DNA of 64,000 nucleotides from Siderastrea radians. Taxonomy: Eukaryota > Cnidaria > Anthozoa > Scleractinia > Rhizangiidae. This document shows, one piece after another, positions 44,469-55,329 of this stretch. The stretch lies in NCBI GenBank assembly GCA_964017195.1, contig OZ024895.1, positions 13,198,501-13,262,500 of the forward strand, in the 5' to 3' direction. A model generated the notes under the pieces. The model searched no databases. It worked only from the letters and a program-made list of their open reading frames with translations, and was not told the origin of the DNA. The translations under genes were made by a program, and so were the position numbers. How positions within the stretch are numbered: the stretch's first letter is position 1; every line of letters starts with the position of its first letter.

Positions 44469-45020
44469 GAGAGCAGATTATGTCGGCTATTCGTGTCGGC
44501 ACTTACACCAGCGCATCGAAGAACACAAAGGATCGGCTGTCGGACGTCACATTAAAGAACAACATGGAAAGGAGCCAGATAACATCGAGAAGAATTTTAA
44601 GATTTTAAGGAAGTGCCAGAGCAAGCTTGACTGTTAAATTTTTGAGATGCTTTTTATTAGACTTCTGAAGCCAAAGCTCAACAAACAGAGCGACTCGCTC
44701 CGCGCAAAATTATTTGTTTAGTTATTTTTAGGTATTTTTAGCTATTTTAATGTTCTTTTTCCCGTCGCCTTATACGCTTTTAATTATATCTTTTACAGCT
44801 ATGCATGCCATTTGCACAAAGTTTTTTTTTAGCCACTTTTAGCCTTTTATTCTTATTGTCTATTGTTTGTATGTACATATTTTTAGCGCTTTTACTATAT
44901 TTACACATGTAATTTTATTCTAACACCGAACTTGAAAATGACCGTTGAACGGTCGAAACGTCGTTCATTACTCGCGTTCACTTTTACTGCAAAATCAACT
45001 TCAAAGAACTTGTTGGTTCA
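44469..45020 (+). mobile_element. 5'-truncated Penelope-like element with GIY-YIG end, 12-bp TSD
   Basis: Flanked by the direct repeat AAAAGAGAAATA (44457-44468 and 45021-45032); the right arm of the large inverted repeat preserves the empty site once. The coding remnant (44476-44721) reads DYVGYSCRHLHQRIEEHKGS, then EKNFKILRKCQSKLDC, and ends SDSLRAKLFV. This is the C-terminal GIY-YIG endonuclease part of Penelope ORFs, with one TAA at 44635. Near its 3' end GACCGTTGAACGGTCGAAAC resembles stem II plus the GAAA box of a hammerhead ribozyme, as known for Penelope elements. Confidence 0.75.
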
Positions 45021-45325
45021 AAAAGAGAAATAACAACCAAACAATGCAATGAATCCGAACTACGTGTTTATTCGAGGCCAATTTTTCTCTGTGGAATACG
45101 CCAAACAGCACAGGAGCACATGTTGCGAATTAGTGAAAGGTGTGTTTTTAGGGAAAAAAAATCAAATATAATACTGTATACCTGCCAACTTTTCGGAAGT
45201 CAAATGAGGGAGATTTTCATATGGATATTAGCCGAATTTTCTAAAAAATTGTGACGACCTTAGCCTGTGTAGCTGGTGGTATTGTCTGCGAAGGTAAAGT
45301 TTTGGTGGCGGAGCCGCCATGAGCG

Positions 45326-46389
45326 GCATCCCGGCTCCGCCGCTCAAACTTCGTGCAAACAATCCCGCCAGCTATGCAGGCAATGACGACCTCCGAACAC
45401 TACAGCACCAATGTTCAGACATTTGTTGCCGAAGATTCCCGAAGAGGTTCCGATAATTTCTGAAGATTACCAAATGTCGCAGTACAAAGCTCGAAATTGG
45501 CGTGATCTTGTAAGCTTCTTATTGAGGACACACACGCAACACTTAGCACCGTTCACAGCTGGACTATTTTGTTTGGAAAGTGAACTCCATTTTTCACGCA
45601 ATTGTGAGTCAGGAGTGAGAAATTGTTCTTTACGCATGTGATCGCTTGTACGTGGTCAGTGGACATGCCACGTTGTGGTTTTTGTTGATATTACCCTGGG
45701 GTACAGAAAAACTTTGACAAAATGTAATACTGACACGGCATTTCTCTGTATGGTTTTTGGCCTCTTTGTCCTGAGACAGGGTATCTGATTTTAGGAGTCT
45801 GCCCCATCAAAACGGGGTCTGAATCTGCCTCAAACAGGGTCTTAAATAAAGGGTTTTCCCTACACCAAGCCCACAAACTATTGTTTTGGGGGGAGTGCCC
45901 CCTTGCGGTTTTACAGCACGTTTTCTTCCTGGGATCCCACCAGATGAGTTCATGCTGTCTTTGTTTTGCATGTTAGCCATAAACAGCACTCGTGTTTGTC
46001 ACATATCCAGTGTAAAAAGTCGATTTACCCCTTTGTAGACATAAATAGATGGTCAAAAATGACTAAGTGACTTATGGCGTTCTTACATAGTTGTCTTGAG
46101 ATCTGCAGTGTTCTGCCTTATGTCCACGGGGAGCAAAACAATCTTGACACCAATATGTTATCCGGACTGCTTGAAACATAATAGCACGCACTGGGTTTGC
46201 ATCGGACAAACTTGGAAAAGCTCTCCAATAATTTTCTGAATGGATTCACCTCGCTTGTCTGAGGACGTTTCGTAAGCCAGTGCTGTTAGGGGATACTCTT
46301 CACCGAGTCAACACTGGTCAGAGTATAAAATTAGTTTGGAATTTTGGAACTTTAGTCGGCTTATGTAATGACTCTTGAAGAGGCGTACA

Positions 46390-46433
<44 letters not shown>

Positions 46434-46837
46434 ATCAGGAGTGGTAAGGAGGGGGTGTAATTCGCAGTTATCACATCACACTTCACGAGTTAAATTCAGC
46501 AATGAGGCTTTCCGGTAATGTCTCATCCACAATGTCTAGACCAATTTGCAACAAAGTTGTGCCAATGTTTCGATAGTGAACTTTGTGCTTCGCGGCACAG
46601 TCAAAGCTCTCCTAGGTCCTCCTTGCGACCACTCTTGTAAGCGACCAGCTCTAGTTCAACGATGCAGGCCGACGACCGCCCGGCAAAACCATGCAAGAGG
46701 AACCTTACCGCTGATGGGGGAGTTGCACAAAACAAAGCTTCTGGTGTACCTTCTAACACCAGACAGTCAGTATAGTTAAAGTCACTATGTTAATGACTGT
46801 CGTTAGCAGTTGTGCCGCTCGTTGTCGCGGCTTTCGC
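45326..46837. other. Centre of the large inverted repeat, no supported gene
   Basis: Short ORFs only, none with splice support or a recognisable motif. It begins with a palindromic stretch (CGGAGCCGCCATGAGCGGCA then TCCCGGCTCCGCCGC at 45317-45352). A (GT)n run of about 20 units lies at 46391-46430. Confidence 0.5.
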
Positions 46838-47319
46838 CGCTCATGGAGGCTCTGCAACCAAAACCTTACCTTCGCAGACAATACCGCCAGCTATGCAGGC
46901 TAAGGTCGTCACAATTTTTTAGAAAATTCGGCTAATATCCATATGAAAATCTCCCGCATTTGACTTCCGAAAAGTTGGCAGGTATACAGTATTATATTTG
47001 ATTTTTTTTTCTAAAAACACACCTTTCACTAATTCGCAGCATGTGTTCCTGTGCTGTTTGGCATATTCCGCAGAGAAAAATTGGCCTCGAATAAACACGT
47101 AGTTCGGATTCATTGCATTGTTTGGTTGTGATTTCTCTTTTGCTTTGTTTAATTTGTTTTATGTTTCTGCTTGACTACATAATTAAAAAATTAATCCACC
47201 ACAGCCACCAACTTTTTTAAAACATCAATAATTGATAAATTAATAAGAAATTAATTTTTAATTTATTTTTTCTTATGTTTATCATTTTTTATTTTTATCA
47301 AAAAAAAAATTTGGGGGGT

Positions 47320-47415
47320 GGCCCACAGGGTAGCCCATAGGGTAGCCCATAAGGTAGCCCATAGGGTAGCCCATGGGCTGGCCCATGGGCTGGCCCATGG
47401 GCCCAGGCCCAGGTT
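47320..47415. repeat. Short tandem array of GGGTAGCCCATA / GGGCTGGCCCAT (right arm)
   Basis: Mirror of the array at 44195-44285, with slightly different copy number. Confidence 0.8.
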
Positions 47416-47432
47416 TTGTCCACACCCGTTAA

Positions 47433-48222
47433 AGTGTGTCGTTTACTTACTATTTTACGCCTAGAAAGTTTTGTTGAAACTGGTGTTCGCGATCTCGAGA
47501 ACGACAGTGTTTTTCTAAGATCATTCGCGTAATAATTTTGTGGTAATTTTTTAATTTGAGCGCTTTTGCGAAAATCTTAAGAACGGCTCGATAGATTTTT
47601 TTTAAAACATTAAACATGCGTGCTTGACGATGTAACCAATTTTAGTTTTGAGTCTTATTGACATTGATTCACTGGAACACTTTTAGATTTAACGTTAAAG
47701 AGGATGTATGAACCGACGGAAAGGCTTGCGTTCCATATAAACAGTTGGCAAGTAAATGCTAATATATTCAAAGTAATGCGCAATGCATTCCTCCGTGAGT
47801 TTTACTTTTCGTTGTAATCTACAGTGCAACAAACAACAAAGAAACCAGATAAAAATCACGAACCAATGAATAACGCATTACTTTGAATATATTAGCATCT
47901 ACTTGCCAACTGTGAATTTGTAACGCAACCTTCTCTGTCAGTTCATACATCTTCTTTAACGTTAAATCTAAAAGTGTTCCAGTGAATCAATATGTTAATA
48001 AGACTCAAAACTAAAATTGGTCACATCGTCAAGCACGCATGTTTAATGTTTTTAAAAAATCTTATCGAGCTGTTCTTAAGATTTTCGCAAAAGCGCTCAA
48101 ATTAAAAAATTACCACAAAATTATTATGCGAATGATCTTAGAAAAACAAGTCGTTCTCGAGATCGCGAATACCAGTTTCAACAAATCTTTCTAGGCGTAA
48201 AATAGTAAGTAAAAGGCACATT
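47433..48222. mobile_element. TTAA-flanked foldback element, ~350-bp arms
   Basis: The arms start AGTGTGTCGTTTACTTACTA and end TAGTAAGTAAAAGGCACATT, pairing through TTTTACGCCTAGAAAG, CTCGAGAACGAC, TTAACGTTAAA and CTTTGAATATATTAGCAT. TTAA lies at both edges (47429-47432, 48223-48226). The left arm of the large inverted repeat shows the unoccupied site. TTAA duplication fits piggyBac or Kolobok non-autonomous elements. No coding capacity. Confidence 0.75.
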
Positions 48223-48859
48223 TTAACAGTATTTACTAGCCATTTTATCAAAGCGTTGATTATTTTTCGGTGCATTTACTATTACTAGGCAAAAACTAAG
48301 GTTGAAAATGTTTTTGCGATTTACTTCAAAACAAACATACAGAATTTTTTTGTTCTTGTATATTTTGTTTGCTATACACCACAGTTTAAGATGCTGGTAT
48401 TTGCTTTTCGAAGCGAAATCTGGATCGTGCAAAATTTCAATTTTACCGTTTTCGAGGGTTTTTGTTTATCGTTGTCATGGAAATATCGATTTTTACAAAA
48501 TGTAAACCACGCTGAAGTTCAATCCAAAACCAAGAAGCACAGCAAATTTCACGTTGATCTGACAAGGAGAAGACTATCTAAGAGCCGATTCAAAAAGTTA
48601 GGTATGGTCTCAAAAAAACTGTATCGAAACACCTTAAAAGGTTTGTGTGTAAACTGGACTCCTACACTACCGGCACCAGCAATACCTCAAAGTAATTTCA
48701 TATTATACTTATATCGCAGCATATTGTAATTAATTAATTAACTGTAATTAGTTTTACTGAGATGATATCGTGCACAGATTTTATGTAAAACAAATTTTAA
48801 TATGTTGTATATTTTAATTTGATAAAATTCCGTGGGAAAATAAAAGATTCTATCTATCC

Positions 48860-49045
48860 TATCCATCCGTCTGTCTGTCCGTCCGTCCCAGTCCGTCCGT
48901 CCGTCCGTCCGTCCGTCCATCCATCCATCCATCCATCCATCCATCCATCCATCCATCCATCCATCCATCCATCCATCCATCCATCCGTCCGTCCGTCTGT
49001 CTGTCCGTCCGTCCTTCCGTCCGTCCATGCACCCATCTATCCATC
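48860..49045. repeat. (CCAT/CCGT)n microsatellite
   Basis: Long run of CCAT and CCGT units after AAATAAAAGATTCTATCTAT, a context like LINE 3' tails. The long ORFs on both strands (Pro-Ser-Ile-His or Asp-Gly-Trp-Met repeats) are artefacts. Confidence 0.9.
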
Positions 49046-49193
49046 CAAGGAAGACAGCATCTAAGGGAAGATATTGCCATACCAAGGGCCAGAACATATT
49101 ATTACAGGAAAAGCTTCGCTTTCACCAGAAATACGGATGCTCCCTCGAAAGTTTTATAAAACAAATTGAAATCTCTCAGTATTGATTTTTAAT

Positions 49194-49490
49194 CTGGCCT
49201 TTCCACTATTTATCACTATTTACCATTTCCCACTATTTATCATTTTTTTATAATTAGTGTAACTCATTGATAATTATAATTCTATTGTAGTGTAAGTGTA
49301 GTCTTTCTTTTCTTGCACGGCTTTAATGAAGAACAAAACTTGTAATTTGTGATGAAAACTATTGTGGTTAAATAAAATATTCTATGCATCTATCCGTCCG
49401 TCCGGTCTGTCCATTTGTTTGTCCGTTCGCAAATCCGTCCATCCGTCCGCCAGTCCGTCCGTCCATCTATCCATCTACCCATCTAATTCT
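49194..49490. repeat. Probable LINE 3' tail fragment with (CCGT)n
   Basis: AT-rich tail ending GTGGTTAAATAAAATATTCT, then an irregular run of CCGTCCGT and CCATCTAT units. It resembles the end of a CR1/L2-type LINE by layout only. Confidence 0.45.
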
Positions 49491-50236
49491 GGAAAGAAAG
49501 CGTTATTTAACTCAGATCTTATTTACATTTTTCTTTTCGCAGTAACAACTAACAGCTAACAACAGCTGCCGCCCTGTTCACGTTTGGACAATCAAGTTTG
49601 CGGTTCCATCGTTTCCCCAGGACGTGTATGCAATTAGTAAAACCTAGAATCAACTTGCTCAAGAAACTGACGTCCTTAGACACCAGTTTAGTTGTGGTTA
49701 ATAATCGTGTACCATCCGCGAGGTTTACCTTTCAGTGAGTGTCAAGAATATTTCTGCAAAGATAGAAACGTAAGGAAGGTTTCATCGAGAGAAGATGTGT
49801 TATGTCTCCTATAATAAAGCCATGTAAAGGAAAAATGATTCTGGGATCACCTGTGTCATTTAACGTGTTAGCAAAGAGGAAACACGGTAAAACTTTTTCC
49901 ACGACATTTTTGTGTGATTTTCGTGTCCAAAACACTTGTCATCTACTATATCCAGTCTATGCTGAGAGTTTTGTAGTCACATTCAGCGAATTATGTACCT
50001 ACAGTACAGAGATTTTCAGATTTAATAATTTTTAAACCATTAAAAAGGCTATATTGTGGCTTTGTTTCTTTACATTTTTATTCATTGTTCTTTGGCAATT
50101 AAGAAAAAAAAAGAAATCTTTAGACCATAGTACATTATTCTGCTTGCTCGAAGAACCTGCCTCTGATCTAGGATTCTCTTTACAATCCTTATTAGGGTAT
50201 ACTAACAAAGAAAGTGAAATTTTAATCTTTAACTAA

Positions 50237-50611
50237 GGGTGCATTCTTTTGGGACTATTCTGGTTATTCTTATTCCGGTTTAGGAATAACAGAATTCACG
50301 GAATTTCAATTTCGAAAAGAACGCCAATTCTGGAAACGGACTACCCATGGCGGAGGTGACCTGAGAACCGCTATGTCTGCACACGCGCGGGCGGCCGCGT
50401 CGGATTTCCCGCCAAAAATTTCCCAAAAGAACGCGTATTCTGTCTATTCCGAGTAAACCGTATTCCTTTCATTCTGTTCATTCTGCTATCGGGAGCAGAA
50501 TGAACGGAATGATATTCCGTTCATTCCGAAAACGGAATAGCTCCCAAAAGAACACAAATACCGTCTATTCCGAGTATTCATATTCCGGAATAGTCCCAAA
50601 AGAACGCACCC
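50237..50611. mobile_element. Harbinger-like MITE, 375 bp, TSD TAA
   Basis: The left end GGGTGCATTCTTTTGGGACT and the right end AGTCCCAAAAGAACGCACCC are near-perfect inverses. TAA flanks (50234-50236 and 50612-50614). Inner TATTCCGG/CCGGAATA motifs repeat in both orientations. Confidence 0.8.
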
Positions 50612-50639
50612 TAAATGGACTGCGGGTCGCTCCAATAAA

Positions 50640-51510
50640 CAAGTATAAACGTCAGCCCGGTGGACCAATTAGCGTCCTTGCGAAAAAAATTGCCAGTAAA
50701 CGGTGTTCTTGGTGACTATGTTTTCAAGTAGATATTGTCCGGAAGAACTAAATTTTGTGAAACTGTCCGAGTGGAGAAAATAGTTTTATTTTTCCGGGTG
50801 GAAACATTTAGGCAGTAACTAGAGTCCAGGTGGACCAAATTTCTAGATTTGGAAAAAACACACCATGGTGAATTAAATTTGGCCGGCAAATAGTGTCCGG
50901 ACAGAGAAAATTCAGTCTAGTACAAGTGTCAGGGTGGAATAAATTTGCTAGTAAATAAACAGTGTACAAGTGGACCAAATTTATTTGCAATTGGTGAGAG
51001 GGCGGAGAAAATTTTCTAGTGCCCAAACATATCACATTTACCAGTAAAACGTGTACCGGCGGAGCAAATGTACCAGTACAAATTGTCTGAGGGGGGGGGG
51101 GGGGGGAAGTATTCTAGGTAGTATTGTCCGGGAAATCAAATACACAAAAATATAGTGCTCCAGTGGAGCAAATATGCTAGTAGACAATGTCGGGACGACA
51201 ATTATTTTCTTGCAAATAGTGTCGGCTGGATCTGAAGCAAATTTACTGCAACTGAAACAATGTCTATTCTGAGAAATGTACTTTTAAACAGTGGCCGGGA
51301 AGGCCAAATTACTAAAAAATAGTGTCCAGGCCGACCAAATTTCCTAAAAAGTAATGTCCAGGCGGACGTAATGTAATAGTAAATTAGTAGTTGTCTATGC
51401 CGAAAAATATACAAGTAAAAAAATTTCCGAGTGGACCAAATTTACTAAAAAATAGTGTCCCGGCGGACCCAGTTTACTGAGAATAGTGTATGAGTCGACC
51501 CAATATTCGC
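50640..51510. repeat. Decayed minisatellite, ~35-45 bp units
   Basis: Repeated phrases such as TAGTGTCCGGGCGGACCAAA / TTTACTAGTAAA with heavy divergence (for example AGTGTCCAGGCCGACCAAAT, AGTGTCCCGGCGGACCCAGT). An 18-bp G run lies near 51092. Non-coding. Confidence 0.65.
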
Positions 51511-51670
51511 ACTGGGGAATATTGGCCTTGGCAGTAAGCAACAAGACCAGCGAGGGCCGTACAAAAACCACCAACTACAGAGGGCCAATATACCCCAGTA
51601 TGGTAACGGCAAGTGGGGCTATGTTAGTAAGTAGTTGGGTTGGGCAAAGAGGATACAATCGGTCGACTAA

Positions 51671-52163
51671 GGGGCCGATTACATGAGGCGGGCTGGCTCG
51701 GTTTGCCGGGATCTCGGCACTTCTGTAAAACACATTAAGAATCAACTTTGCGATTACACGGAAAATTCTCAGCCCGGCTAGCCGGGATGGAAATTTACCA
51801 TGTAATCGCGGCCGGGCCAACACTTTCTCGTCACTAAATTTCGCTTCAGAGCAAAATGGCTCACCAGAAGATCGATATTTCTCATTCTATGTAACACATA
51901 AAGGTTTATGAGACCATAAAGCTACGTAAAACTGAAAATAATTCACCAAAGTAATGGATTAGCGAAAGTAAAAACACTCGATTCATGCTCTTTGATGTAG
52001 CCATCTCATCACACGACAGCTTCTAAATTTAGCCGCAGGCGGGCTGGCTCGCCTCATGTAATACCGGGCTGGCTCGCCTCATGTAATACCGGGCTGAACA
52101 GTCATCTCGGCAAACCGAGCCGGCCCTGCTAACCGGGCCAGCCCGCCTCATGTAATCGGCCCC
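51671..52163. mobile_element. Harbinger-like foldback MITE, 493 bp, TSD TAA
   Basis: The left end GGGGCCGATTACATGAGGCG and the right end CGCCTCATGTAATCGGCCCC are exact inverses, and pairing continues into GGGCTGGCTCGGTTTGCC. TAA at 51668-51670 and 52164-52166. CGGGCTGGCTCGCCTCATGT is duplicated in tandem near the right end. Confidence 0.85.
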
Positions 52164-52747
52164 TAATTGAAGCTAATTACACGATCCCACATACTTTATG
52201 CTTTTGCTGGCATTGGCTGTAAATATATACTGGGGAAGATATTGTTATAAAAATTCTCCGCAGTTTTTGCCGTTTTTGATGTCCATAAGTAGGTGATAAG
52301 TCCTTCGGTTTTGAGCTGAAGGAAATAGTTCGAAGAATTAAAGAATTAAAATCTTCACGTGCGGTGCAGTTTCGATTGTTCTGGGTGGTTCGCAACGGCC
52401 AAAAGGCTCAACTTAACCGTAAGAAAAAAATACCGGTTTCAAATAAATATTTTTAAAACATATAGTTGTGAGAGCGGCCTACAAATTACTTGGGGAGGTA
52501 GGAAGGTGTAATATGTAGCTACTTACCATTACAAAAAAATCACCATTGAAAAAGCCGCTGATTTAATACACCTGTTTGTAGAAGGGTGCACAGTGGTTTA
52601 CAATTTAAGTTGTTTAATTGCAAGTTCACATTACAGGGAAGTCAATTATTTGCGACGGCTTTGTTTTGTTGGCTTAAATCAGCGTAATACCGGCAACATG
52701 TCTTATTCGACTAGAAAACACACTTTCTTGAGAGAAGGTATTCCAGG

Positions 52748-52811
52748 ATGTCCAGTTTGTTACTGCTGTTCAGTTGTGTAGCACTTGCGACTTGTCTCCG
52801 GCCTTTAAGCG
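52748..52811 (+). CDS. IgSF gene C, exon 1: signal peptide
   Basis: ATG at 52748 opens MSSLLLLFSCVALATCLRPLS and meets the donor AAGCG/GTAAGT in phase 1. It has a classic signal-peptide profile. Exon 2 (54697) enters in phase 1, as in gene B. No lesion is seen in this exon. Confidence 0.75.
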
Positions 52812-52814
52812 GTA

Positions 52815-53540
52815 AGTTAATTGGCGTTCTTCTCCATACTTAGCTTTAATAGATATTACTAGATCTACTTATTGAAAGGGTTGCTTTTGATTATTTATTG
52901 AGCCGGGAAATGCTGTTACACGATGGTCTTGTATTTTGCCCCTTGTCCCTTGGGTCAAAATACAAGCTATTTATACCAACTGACAGGCGGTTGACCAAGA
53001 CACGAGTTGACTCTCCCTACGTAAGAACACCCTCTTTTTAACGCCATTAAAATTTGCTTGTCCCGGCTGCCGAACAATTAACTCAGATAACCTTATTGAA
53101 GCCCTCTTATAATGGTCAGCAACCATGTTGTTTCTCCCTAGTGCCGGTCCATTCACTCAAATACTCAAATCGAAGCCTCGTCATAGCGAGAACTTATCTG
53201 TAATGGCCAATGAAAGAGCAGCCGTTGTAAAGGTTCGTTTTCATCTGCCATATAATTGAAATGGGGACTTCAGTGGTTGGAATGGCGCGCGAACAATCAT
53301 TTTAATTCTCATTACAAACTTTATTGTGAAATCACTCTGTAAAAACAAACACTGGAATTCACTCAAAATAAAAGTGGTACTCGGACAAACTTATTTCTAC
53401 CCCAGACAGCTGACAAAACGACCTTGTACATGTCTCGATATAGCTAAAATTCAAGTAATTTTTTAACTACCAAACCGATGTAGGTACATTTGTTCACTAT
53501 CCTATTCTTTTTATACATTATTCTGTAAGACGTGTGATGG
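52815..53540. other. Gene C intron 1, first part
   Basis: No supported feature. The remainder of the intron holds the element at 53547-54148 and the microsatellite at 54463-54660. Confidence 0.4.
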
Positions 53541-53546
53541 TATTAA

Positions 53547-54148
53547 CCCTATTTCGCCTGGGCTTTTTTTGAGTTTCTGAGCCTGGGGGGGGGGGGGGGG
53601 CACAAAGTGCCCCCCTATAGATCTCGAAAAGTATTCACGCTCTTGTGATGAAACTTGGCACGTTAACGGTACGTCATTACTTAACAGATTGGGGTTATGA
53701 TGTGTCGATTATGACGTTTCATGACGTCACAATGACGTCACAAAGCAGCCATTTTGAATTTTGAGCCGCCATCTTGAATCCCGAGCATGCAGTCACACAG
53801 TTGACAATGACGCCATAGAAAAATATATGAATTTGTTCTAAGAAACATACTTAATCAAAACCAGCACACAAAAGGAAAGGATTATCTTCTCTTTTCAAAC
53901 GAAGGGGAAAAAAACTCAAAAAAAGACTGAAAAAGGGCAAAAAATAGTCAAAACACCTCCTGAGTAGACGGTTGCTATGGAAATGTCAGTCATCATAGAC
54001 ACGTCATTGACACAGGAAAATTTTCTCTGATAAATTTCAGGAAAAGTCACGAGATTTAGTGATTATTCGTCCAGCCGTTTAAAAGTTATAGTTCGTTAAA
54101 GTCAGCGCGGGCACAATGTGCCCCCCCCCCCCCCCAGGCTAAATAGGG
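53547..54148. mobile_element. MITE, 602 bp, TSD TTAA, poly-G/poly-C subterminal runs
   Basis: The left end CCCTATTTCGCCTGGG and the right end CCCAGGCTAAATAGGG are inverse with one mismatch. TTAA flanks (53543-53546, 54149-54152). Subterminal G16-17 and C17-18 runs also face each other, next to GGGGCACAAAGTGCCCCCC and GGGCACAATGTGCCCCCCC. The interior has GACGTCA repeats and CATTTTGAATTTTGAGCCGC. Confidence 0.8.
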
Positions 54149-54462
54149 TTAAATTTAAAAAGTTCGCTTCTCAAACGAAAAACACACAAAAAAGAAACTG
54201 AGGTATCATTACAGTCGGCTAGAGAAAACTGCGGTATAACTACAGTCGGCTAGAAAACAAACGATTGAATGATCGCTGAAAGTTCTCAAACCACCTTCTG
54301 TATACAAAGCCCAGTTCCGTCAAGAACATTTTGAACATTTTAATTTTCAGTCGTTTTACTTTTGGACGCATTCTCTGCCGGATAATGCGCTTCGGTTAAG
54401 TTTGGAGCTCGAATTCATTTGTGTAAGATCGATATGCCTGTCTATGAAATTTAAATGGGGCG

Positions 54463-54660
54463 TTAAATAAATGAGTAAATGAATAAATGTGTAAACGTAT
54501 AATGATTGAACGAAGGAACGAAAGAACGAGTGAATGAACGAAAGACGAACGAATGTCGCGAACGAACGAAGGAACGAACGAGAAAACGAAAGAACAAACG
54601 AACGAACGAACGAACGAAAGAACGAACGAATGAATGAATGAATAAATGAATGAATGAATT
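54463..54660. repeat. (GAAC/GAAT)n microsatellite upstream of gene C exon 2
   Basis: About 200 bp of GAACGAAC, GAATGAAT and AATGAATA units, ending about 35 bp before the exon acceptor. Confidence 0.9.
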
Positions 54661-54696
54661 AAAAAAACTATTATTGCGCCTAATTTGGTCTTCCAG

Positions 54697-55032
54697 CAAG
54701 TTTCTCATGGACTCAGGAACCACAGAGACCAACACAAGTTAACCTCGGCTCGAGCACAGTTCTGCATTGGAATTTTGAGTCTGCGGAGAGCTTCTTGTTT
54801 CTGATTGTGTCGAGGCAAGCTTTCACGTCAAGTTGGAATGAACAGGACATCGCCTCAAAACTGGGAAATGGAAGTTTACTCGTTCATGACGAGTTTAGGG
54901 ACCGAGCAGAAATACTAGACATGACAACTCTTGTTTTACTCAAGGTGACAGCATCCGACGAGGCGAGATACTGTTGCAAAGTTTTCCACTTGAAAGGAAT
55001 GTATACAAGTTGTGTGGATGTCCTGGTTTTGG
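54697..55032 (+). CDS. IgSF gene C, exon 2: V-like Ig domain
   Basis: Acceptor GGTCTTCCAG, donor TTTTG/GTGAGT, phase 1-1, 112 codons, open throughout. VNLGSSTVLHWNFESAESFL, FRDRAEILDMTT and SDEARYCCKVFHLKGMYTSC match the gene B V-like domain. They share Trp in place of the first canonical Cys (LHW against LEW), the double Cys in the F strand and the extra G-strand Cys. Confidence 0.85.
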
Positions 55033-55047
55033 GTGAGTAGAAAGATA

Positions 55048-55310
55048 TGTAAGTCGGTAAGTTATGATCGTCCGGGTGAGTGCAGTCCTGAGAAGGACTG
55101 TTTGTAGTGACATTGACTGACGTTTCGACAACCTGAGCGGCAGTCATCATCGGAGTCAAGTGATGATGACGCAACAAGAGATCAACTCTGATGATGACTT
55201 CGGCTCAGACTGTCGAAACGTCAGTCAATGTCACCACAAACAGTCCTTCTCAGGACTACACTCACCCAGACGATCATTCTTGCCGACCTATGATATGACT
55301 CCTGGGTTCG
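55048..55310. mobile_element. Inverted repeat with hammerhead-like cores
   Basis: The arms run TAAGTCGGTAAGTTATGATC...GACTGACGTTTCGACA and, inverse, TGTCGAAACGTCAGTC...GATCATTCTTGCCGACCT, about 100 bp each. Such paired pseudo-terminal repeats with ribozymes are known from Penelope-like and retrozyme elements. No ORF. In gene C intron 2. Confidence 0.65.
55188..55222 (+). ncRNA. Hammerhead-ribozyme-like core (plus strand)
   Basis: CTGATGA at 55188-55194, a potential stem II region, then GAAACGTC at 55215-55222, matching the order CUGANGA - stem II - GAAA - ..GUC. The mirror copy on the minus strand (55119-55153) has CCGATGA, one change from consensus, and a better GAC/GUC stem. Whether either folds or cleaves is untested. 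Confidence 0.45.
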
Positions 55311-55329
55311 AACCACTTACAGAGAAAGA

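Larger units (their letters stand above)
43727..48640. repeat. Large inverted repeat with differentiated arms
   Basis: The left arm is about 43727-45325 and the right arm about 46838-48640, read in inverse. Shared content in order: the LINE ORF2 end (AAGGTGTTTCGAGACAG against CTGTATCGAAACACCTT), TTTTGCACGATCCAGATTTC, TAAACTGTGGTGTATGGCAA, the CCCATGGGC array, GGTGGCTGTGGTGGATTAAT, CAATGCAATGAATCCGAACT, and CTTTTCGGAAGTCAAATG. The left arm alone contains 44469-45020 and the right arm alone contains 47433-48222. The ~1.5-kb centre (45326-46837) is non-coding, with a (GT)n run. This is either an inverted duplication or two tail-to-tail LINE copies with long 3' UTRs. Confidence 0.8.

Noticed and set aside
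48738..49097. Asp-Gly-Trp-Met repeat ORFs
   Set aside because: Artefact of the (CCAT/CCGT)n microsatellite.
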